In this document: piece after piece, positions 34,364 through 37,468 of the stretch
Position numbering within the stretch: position 1 is the stretch's first letter
Layout: each line of letters starts with the position of its first letter
Source of the DNA: Stieleria tagensis
Lineage (GTDB): Bacteria; Planctomycetota; Planctomycetia; Pirellulales; Pirellulaceae
DNA: 37,468 nt
Direction of reading: 5' to 3'
Assembly (NCBI RefSeq): GCF_024129865.1
Contig: NZ_JAMYFE010000032.1
Location: 1 to 37,468 of the forward strand
Program-made: the position numbers and the translations under genes
Notes under the pieces: generated by a model
What the model saw: only the letters and a program-made list of their open reading frames with translations
Database searches by the model: none
Told to the model about the DNA's origin: nothing

Positions 34364-34560
34364 AGAGATCGGTCAAGAAATCGGTGAACAGATTTTCCCA
34401 GCCTACGTGATAGTTGGAAATCGGTCAACTTAATTGTCTCAGGAAGGGGCGTTTGGGCAACCTTCGGATCGTTGGCGAATCAATCACAGGTCCGATCGAA
34501 TGAAGAAAACCTTCGTTTTTGAAATCGATGATCCGGCATTTACCGCTTTCCCACGCGATT

Positions 34561-36111
34561 CTAGGCCAAAGCAGCCTGAATGCGGCCGACCAGACCATTG
34601 TCACGGTCGCCGGTGCCCGGCAACAGGTGCGCGGCACTGGCCAGATAGGCGTTTCGGAATTCAGGCGAAACCGCGTAGTAATCCTCCAGTGCAGCCGAGC
34701 TGAACTTGTAATCATGCGAGTCGTTGCCTTTGAGGAACACCAATCGCCGGGCGGTGTTGATCAATGTTTCTGGTTTACCACCGTTGTCCAGGTAGCTGCG
34801 CATCTCGCTGGCAGCTTGCTCACGGTTTTTAGAAACGGTGTCAAAAATCGTTTGCACCTGGGGCGTTGACTCCGAGTCAGCTGAGACAAAGGCGGCATCA
34901 ATCCTGTTCGTTCCGACCTTGCCGCGCGATTTCATCGAATCACGGAACGACGGGATGAAGGCTGCGTTTTGCAACAACAATTCACGCCGAGTCCGCTGGC
35001 GAAAGGCTGTTCGATAAGAAAACTGCATTGCGTTGGTGGTGGTGGCCGAATGCAGTGCAATGATCCCAGGCTGCTGGGCCAACATTTCCGCGGCCGACAA
35101 ATACAACGCGTCACTCACCGACTGGACCGCGATTCCATCGGAAATCATCTTCACGGTTTCCTCAACGGCTTGCTCGGGAGTCGCGCTTCGCAAGGTGTCC
35201 AGCAGATCGCTGGTGGCAGTGGCATCCAGACGTCCGCGCTGCCAATTCTGGTCCACCTGGTCAAGCTGTTGCTGGGTCACACGCCACGCCGCATCGGCCG
35301 GCAAATCGCTGGTCGACGGGTTGGGGTCGCCTTCGTGGTTCAAGATCGCATAGGCCAGCGAACGCAACACGGGTTCCGCGTATCGCCAACCGATACACTG
35401 CAGCGTGCGGTAGGAGTTTGCAACGTAGATCGCTTTGTGACCGATGCTGCGATAATCACGGCATCCGTAATGCGCCATCAGATCAAACACCTCCGCAGCG
35501 CTGGCGGATCGACACAGCGAAACGACGGCCGCATCAGCAGCTTCAACGTCCCAGGAATCCATCGCCTGGCGAAATGCTTTCTTGGCTTGATGCGACGGCG
35601 GCAACTTGGACGAGTCAACTGCGGACATCGTCCAGTTCCCTTCATTGACATCACGGGCCTGAGACGATTTGAAATAATCCAGCGCCCAGAAAATCGGCAG
35701 CCAGCGATCGCTATCGGGCGCCGCCAGACTGGCTAAATGAGCTGAATTGACAACCAACACCGCGTGGAATTTGAACCCCACACTCGGTCGCGGCTGAACA
35801 TTGCGGACACCGGCCAACAATAGTGCCGCCAAGACTTCGCGGTAGCTGGTACCGGACTGAATTTTTTGCGCAAACACCTCCACCACTTTCTCACGCGGCG
35901 TGTCTTCCAACAGCCGAACCAACGGTTCGATCTCGGGTGCAAACTGCACCGCATCGGCAGGCAGCTGGCTGTCGGCGGCGGAGACCGATGGCAACTGTCC
36001 AAGGAAACCAAATTGATCCAGCGAATACAGTGCCCCCGCAGCGCCCAGCGAATGGAGGCTCACTGATTTCAAAAAACCACGGCGTTGGGAATCGATCGGT
36101 CGGCTACTCAT
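34561..36111 (-). CDS. Tat-exported protein of unknown family
   Basis: The N-terminus has a twin-arginine motif, QRRGFLKSV, before a hydrophobic stretch and a likely cleavage site around SVSAAD. I chose ATG 36111 because it starts just before this signal. The mature protein (about 475 residues) is largely helical, with His/Cys-containing segments such as MAHYGCRDYRSIGHKAIYVA that could bind metal or a cofactor, and GFKFHAVLVVNSAHLASLAA. Tat export suggests folding or cofactor loading in the cytoplasm. I recognise no enzyme family. The next gene is divergent, with 158 bp between. A conserved planctomycete orphan is the best description. Confidence 0.75.
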   Translation of the reverse strand: MSSRPIDSQRRGFLKSVSLHSLGAAGALYSLDQFGFLGQLPSVSAADSQLPADAVQFAPEIEPLVRLLEDTPREKVVEVFAQKIQSGTSYREVLAALLLAGVRNVQPRPSVGFKFHAVLVVNSAHLASLAAPDSDRWLPIFWALDYFKSSQARDVNEGNWTMSAVDSSKLPPSHQAKKAFRQAMDSWDVEAADAAVVSLCRSASAAEVFDLMAHYGCRDYRSIGHKAIYVANSYRTLQCIGWRYAEPVLRSLAYAILNHEGDPNPSTSDLPADAAWRVTQQQLDQVDQNWQRGRLDATATSDLLDTLRSATPEQAVEETVKMISDGIAVQSVSDALYLSAAEMLAQQPGIIALHSATTTNAMQFSYRTAFRQRTRRELLLQNAAFIPSFRDSMKSRGKVGTNRIDAAFVSADSESTPQVQTIFDTVSKNREQAASEMRSYLDNGGKPETLINTARRLVFLKGNDSHDYKFSSAALEDYYAVSPEFRNAYLASAAHLLPGTGDRDNGLVGRIQAALA

Positions 36112-36269
36112 CGGATTGGCCTGGGGATGGATGGCAAGGAAGGCAGGGAACTGTTGATTGTAACCGGTAGACGAATTCGACTGGCAGGCAAACAATTGCA
36201 ATCCATCTGCTAGGCGATCTGGCGTCGCCGGGCTGCAGACGCTTCCCCAACCTGGATTCAACCACCGCT

Positions 36270-37214
36270 ATGCTTTCCCAACACCGCTTTCGAACCGCTC
36301 CGATTGGCTTGATCATGGCTGCAATCATGACGACGCCCCACACCGCAGGGGCACAAACCGCGGACGATGATTCTCAGCCACAACTGGTGCGTCGCAATCA
36401 AGTCCAATTGACTTTGGCAGGGGCAGAGCGGGCGATTGTGGCCAGCCGATCCAAGGCGGAACAAATGGGCGTGAACGTCAACATTTCCGTTGTCGACGAC
36501 GGTGGACATTTGTTGGCGTTTGTCAGAATGGATGGTGCGCGTCCTGGTAGTGTTTACACGTCGATGACCAAAGCCACCTCCGCCGCGACCAAACGTGGGG
36601 CCACCGGTCCGCTGCCCAACGCCGATTCGGCCAACACCCATTTGAGCTTGGCCGTCGAAGCGGCTGCGGCGGTCAGTGGCGGAAAATTCACGACCCTCAA
36701 AGGTGGCGTTCCAATCGTCATCAACGACCAAGTGATCGGCGCCGTGGGTGTCGGCGGGGCAACCGGAGAACAGGATGCAGAAGTCGCCACAGCCGGCGTC
36801 GCTGCACTCACACAGGAGATCGAATCGATGGGAGATGCACTGTCAGCAGACGACGGCAACCACACAAAGGATTCGATTGTTGGCAACTGGTTGGCTGAAT
36901 CAATCGAGCAAGCCGGCGTGATCGACCGAGTTCAAACGACGTTGCAAATTGCCGCCGACGGGTCCGTTTCCGGCGACACGGGTGTGAACCGCTTTCACGG
37001 GAAAGCGGAGATCAATGGAAATGAACTTCAAATCGGTCCCACCGCAATGACACGCCGCGCCGGACCACCGGCGATGATGGACCAAGAATCTCGATTCGTT
37101 GCGGCACTCGGGAAAGTTAAACAGTTTCGTATCGACGACAACGGAATGCTGTTTTTATTGGATGCCAACAACGCTGAACTTCTGCGAATGTCCCCACTCC
37201 CATCGTCGAACTAG
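36270..37214 (+). CDS. secreted HbpS/GlcG (DUF336)-META fusion protein
   Basis: A signal peptide (about residues 1-28, ending AGA) is followed by a GlcG/HbpS domain (about 40-175: the VNISVVDDGGHLLAFVRMDG segment, TSMTKATSAATKRG, and GGVPIVINDQVIGAVGVGGA). A META/HslJ-type beta domain follows (about 200-312: SIVGNWLAESI, a GCNxF-like GVNRFHG, FVAALGKVKQFRI, and a final LLRMSPL). HbpS proteins bind haem or corrinoids, and META domains occur in secreted stress proteins. The fusion suggests a periplasmic haem- or oxidative-stress function, which is inference. It is divergent from the Tat-exported protein gene. A Gln-rich linker (about 175-195) joins the domains. Confidence 0.85.
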   Translation: MLSQHRFRTAPIGLIMAAIMTTPHTAGAQTADDDSQPQLVRRNQVQLTLAGAERAIVASRSKAEQMGVNVNISVVDDGGHLLAFVRMDGARPGSVYTSMTKATSAATKRGATGPLPNADSANTHLSLAVEAAAAVSGGKFTTLKGGVPIVINDQVIGAVGVGGATGEQDAEVATAGVAALTQEIESMGDALSADDGNHTKDSIVGNWLAESIEQAGVIDRVQTTLQIAADGSVSGDTGVNRFHGKAEINGNELQIGPTAMTRRAGPPAMMDQESRFVAALGKVKQFRIDDNGMLFLLDANNAELLRMSPLPSSN

Positions 37215-37401
37215 TCATGTTTCAATCGCTGTGAATGGAAACGCCGCTGGTTGAATGAGTCGCTGCGCAGCGTTTAAGGGGGAGGGGAGCTCGGCAAAAC
37301 CCTGATCACACTTCCGCAAACGGGCTGTTGATTTAGTTACCCAACGCGTGAGTTTTGAAGCCGACGCTTTTGCGTGGGGCATTGGTTTTTGGTAACCCGA
37401 A

Positions 37402-37447
37402 GCGTCAGCGAGGGATCCTGTTAACACCCTAAATCCCTCGCTGACGC
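37402..37447. repeat. 15-bp-arm inverted repeat near the window end
   Basis: GCGTCAGCGAGGGAT (37402-37416) and ATCCCTCGCTGACGC (37433-37447) are perfect inverted arms with a 16-bp loop containing GTTAAC. It is probably a dispersed repetitive palindrome, typical of intergenic DNA. It may also act as a transcription end for the HbpS-META gene 190 bp upstream. Confidence 0.7.
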
Positions 37448-37468
37448 GCTTTGAAGTTGCGCTTATGC

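Overview
The window looks like chromosomal DNA from a planctomycete of the Pirellulaceae type (Rhodopirellula or a relative). The evidence is the mix of families: a secreted formylglycine-type sulfatase, a protein with an SHD1 domain, GYF_2 adaptor domains, an FG-GAP/UnbV protein paired with a membrane multihaem cytochrome carrying TPRs, a Tat-exported protein of unknown family, and several secreted orphans. This placement rests on family content; no marker gene is present.

Left flank (1-7.6 kb): a TolC-type outer-membrane efflux lipoprotein (-), a planctomycete-type protein of unknown function (+), an AI-2E/PerM-type membrane protein (+), a sulfatase (+) and a secreted unknown protein (-).

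Central block (7.7-22.0 kb): the most interesting part. Eight genes on one strand (8577-21404) encode: a secreted SHD1 / degenerate trypsin-like / DnaJ-type zinc-finger protein; a zinc-ribbon GTPase; a protein with what I read as a GAP1-N2 (GTPase-associated protein 1) domain, one membrane helix and a long coiled coil; a 1031-residue helical one-helix membrane protein; a tandem GYF_2 membrane protein; a MotA/TolQ/ExbB-type channel subunit; and two related MotB/ExbD-like proteins, each with one membrane helix and an Asp at residue 18. I propose a GTPase-controlled, ion-driven envelope machine, possibly a biological-conflict system. The block is bracketed by two inverted, diverged 195-bp repeats (7714-7908 and 21799-21993). 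Its right edge also holds a decayed IS21 istB fragment and seven perfect 16-bp tandem repeats, and a tRNA-Cys gene lies about 0.6 kb further on. Sampled stretches inside the block are AT-richer than the flanks. All this fits an acquired island.

Right flank (22.5-37.5 kb): a YeiH-type transporter with a tiny overlapping membrane protein; a sigma-54 signalling module (NtrC-type activator, a -24/-12 promoter, a carbonic-anhydrase-like protein lacking the active-site Arg, and an NtrB-like histidine kinase); a translationally coupled pair of pentahaem/TPR membrane cytochrome and CRTAC1-like FG-GAP/UnbV protein; a small secreted protein; a Tat-exported protein of unknown family; and a secreted HbpS/GlcG-META fusion. 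The window ends in a 15-bp-arm inverted repeat.
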